Assembly (NCBI GenBank): GCA_013814015.1
Contig: JACCQS010000255.1
Coordinates: forward strand, 1-7,238
Direction: 5' to 3'
DNA: 7,238 nt
Origin: Geodermatophilaceae bacterium
GTDB lineage: Bacteria > Actinomycetota > Actinomycetes > Mycobacteriales > Geodermatophilaceae
Position numbers and translations under genes: made by a program. Positions 6,001 through 7,238 of the stretch are shown here, piece after piece. A model generated the notes under the pieces. It was not told where the DNA came from. It did no database searches and was given only the letters and a program-made list of their open reading frames with translations. Numbering within the stretch: position 1 is the first letter of the stretch; every line of letters begins with the position of its first letter.

Positions 6001-7238
6001 CTATTGTCCCAGGGTCCCCTTGAGTCCGCGCGGTGCCCGCCGCCCGTAGCGCACGCGTACGGCGGCGAGGAGTGCCTTGGTCAATATCGGGTTGCGCCCG
6101 AAGGACTGCAGGATCAGGGGGGCGGGTGCCTGCTGGGCCACGATCGCATGCGGCCAGGCAAACTCGCGCAACCCGTCAGCCCCGTGGATCCGGCCGAACC
6201 CGGAATTGCCGACGCCGCCGAAGGGCAGTGCCGGGATGACCGCGAAGGTGATCACCGAATTGATGCTGGTCATCCCGGCGCGCAGTCGCTCGGCGATCTC
6301 CATGCCGCGCGAACGTGAGAACACCGCACTGGACAAGCCGAACGCCGTGCCATTTGCGCGCTCGACTGCCTCATCGATGTTGCGCACCCGGCCGACCGTG
6401 ATCGTCGGGCCGAAGGTCTCCTCGGTCACCGCCGGGCGATCCTCGGGCGTGTCGACCAGGATCGTCGGATCGATGTAGGGCGGATGCACGGCGTTGCGGC
6501 CCCCGACGATCGCCGTTGCCCCATGGTCGAGCGCGTCGTCGATGTGGTCTGAGATGACGGCGAGCTGCGCCGGCATCGTGATCGGGCCGTAGTCAGCTGC
6601 GGAGTCGCTGCCCGGCCGAGGCTTTCCGGCCTCGGCGGTCAACCGGCTGAGGAATTCGTCGTAGATCGCGTCGACGGCATAGACCCGCTCCACCCCGACG
6701 CAGGTCTGGCCGGCGTTGGACACCGCGCCCCATAGCGCGGCTTGAGCTGCCGCGGCGAGATCGGCGTCTTCGGCGACGATCAGCGCATCCTTGCTCCCAC
6801 ACTCCAGCAGCACCGGAGTGAGGGTCTGCGCGCAGACACCCATCACCGATCTGGCAGTGGCCGTCGATCCGGTGAATGCCAGTTTGCCCACCCCCGCGGC
6901 GCACAATGCCGCGCCCGTCTGCCCGTACCCCGTCACCAGTTGCAGGACAGGCTGTTCGGGTACGACCTGCTCGAACGATCGGACGAGCCAGTTTCCCACG
7001 GCCGGCGTGTATTCACTGGGCTTGAACACCACGGCGTTTCCGGCCGCCAGTGCGTACGCGATCGAGCCCATCGGGGTGAAGGCCGGGTAGTTCCACGGTC
7101 CGATCACCCCGACGACGCCATAGGGGCGGTAACCCACCGACGGCTTCTGGTTCGGGAACAGCCAAGAACGACCGACCGTACGCCGACCCAGGACGCCGCG
7201 TGCGTGCGTCGCCGCCCAGTGCAGGTGCTCGACGACCC
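6001..7238 (-). CDS. Aldehyde dehydrogenase family protein (succinate-semialdehyde dehydrogenase-like), N-terminus beyond the right edge
   Basis: This is an NAD(P)-dependent aldehyde dehydrogenase, oxidising an aldehyde to its acid. The visible 411 codons run from the edge to TAG at 6001-6003; the family is usually 450-520 aa, so only the N-terminus is missing. In order are VVEHLHWAATHARGVLGRRT, GVVGVIGPWNYP (oxyanion Asn codon 7092-7090), NAVVFKPSE (coenzyme-binding Lys), LAFTGSTATAR, LLECGSKDALIV (general-base Glu codon 6804-6802), NAGQTCVGVERVY (nucleophile Cys codon 6702-6700), EETFGPTITV, and NSVITF with PFGGVGNSGFGRIHG. ECGSKD differs from the common ELGGKD, but Glu and Lys remain. The reading frame stays open to the edge, so a GTG at 7137 is internal. 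It is followed by a 103-base gap, so it may be a separate transcription unit. The natural substrate cannot be read from sequence. Confidence 0.93.
   Translation of the reverse strand, partial: VVEHLHWAATHARGVLGRRTVGRSWLFPNQKPSVGYRPYGVVGVIGPWNYPAFTPMGSIAYALAAGNAVVFKPSEYTPAVGNWLVRSFEQVVPEQPVLQLVTGYGQTGAALCAAGVGKLAFTGSTATARSVMGVCAQTLTPVLLECGSKDALIVAEDADLAAAAQAALWGAVSNAGQTCVGVERVYAVDAIYDEFLSRLTAEAGKPRPGSDSAADYGPITMPAQLAVISDHIDDALDHGATAIVGGRNAVHPPYIDPTILVDTPEDRPAVTEETFGPTITVGRVRNIDEAVERANGTAFGLSSAVFSRSRGMEIAERLRAGMTSINSVITFAVIPALPFGGVGNSGFGRIHGADGLREFAWPHAIVAQQAPAPLILQSFGRNPILTKALLAAVRVRYGRRAPRGLKGTLGQ

Overview
The window looks like chromosomal DNA from a high-GC actinobacterium. Coding GC is very high with GC-rich third positions, GTG starts are common, genes overlap at TGATG and GTGA junctions, and the gene set is typical of Actinobacteria: a carboxylating crotonyl-CoA reductase, a DivIVA-like coiled-coil protein and a tandem-domain 3-hydroxybutyryl-CoA dehydrogenase. 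I cannot name the genus. No rRNA, tRNA, CRISPR array, insertion sequence or phage gene was seen, and no gene-free stretch reaches 300 bases.

Layout from left to right. (1) On the minus strand, running off the left edge, is a phytanoyl-CoA dioxygenase (PhyH) family gene. Its reading frame breaks by one base at a 16-bp perfect palindrome near position 290. (2) A 57-base divergent intergenic region holds another 16-bp perfect palindrome, a candidate operator or shared promoter. (3) On the plus strand, ccr (crotonyl-CoA carboxylase/reductase, 443 aa) is followed after 26 bases by a 379-aa DivIVA-like coiled-coil protein. (4) This plus-strand pair converges on, and overlaps by 10 bases, a minus-strand run. 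In transcription order that run is a partial aldehyde dehydrogenase entering from the right edge, a 103-base gap with two inverted repeats, a 592-aa double 3-hydroxybutyryl-CoA dehydrogenase, a 99-aa Cys/His-rich protein and an alpha/beta hydrolase. The last three are joined by 1-base and 4-base overlaps and form a convincing translationally coupled operon.

Functionally, two enzymes meet at crotonyl-CoA. 3-Hydroxybutyryl-CoA dehydrogenase interconverts acetoacetyl-CoA and (S)-3-hydroxybutyryl-CoA, which a crotonase (not in the window) would dehydrate. Ccr reduces and carboxylates crotonyl-CoA to ethylmalonyl-CoA. That suits the ethylmalonyl-CoA pathway of C2 assimilation or the supply of C4/C5 units for polyketides or fatty acids. 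The DivIVA-like protein, PhyH protein, hydrolase and small Cys/His protein have no assigned place in that route. The most interesting points are the linkage of a cell-pole-type coiled-coil protein to ccr, the palindrome between the divergent genes, and the palindrome-associated frameshift in the dioxygenase gene. I did not find a clearly new system.
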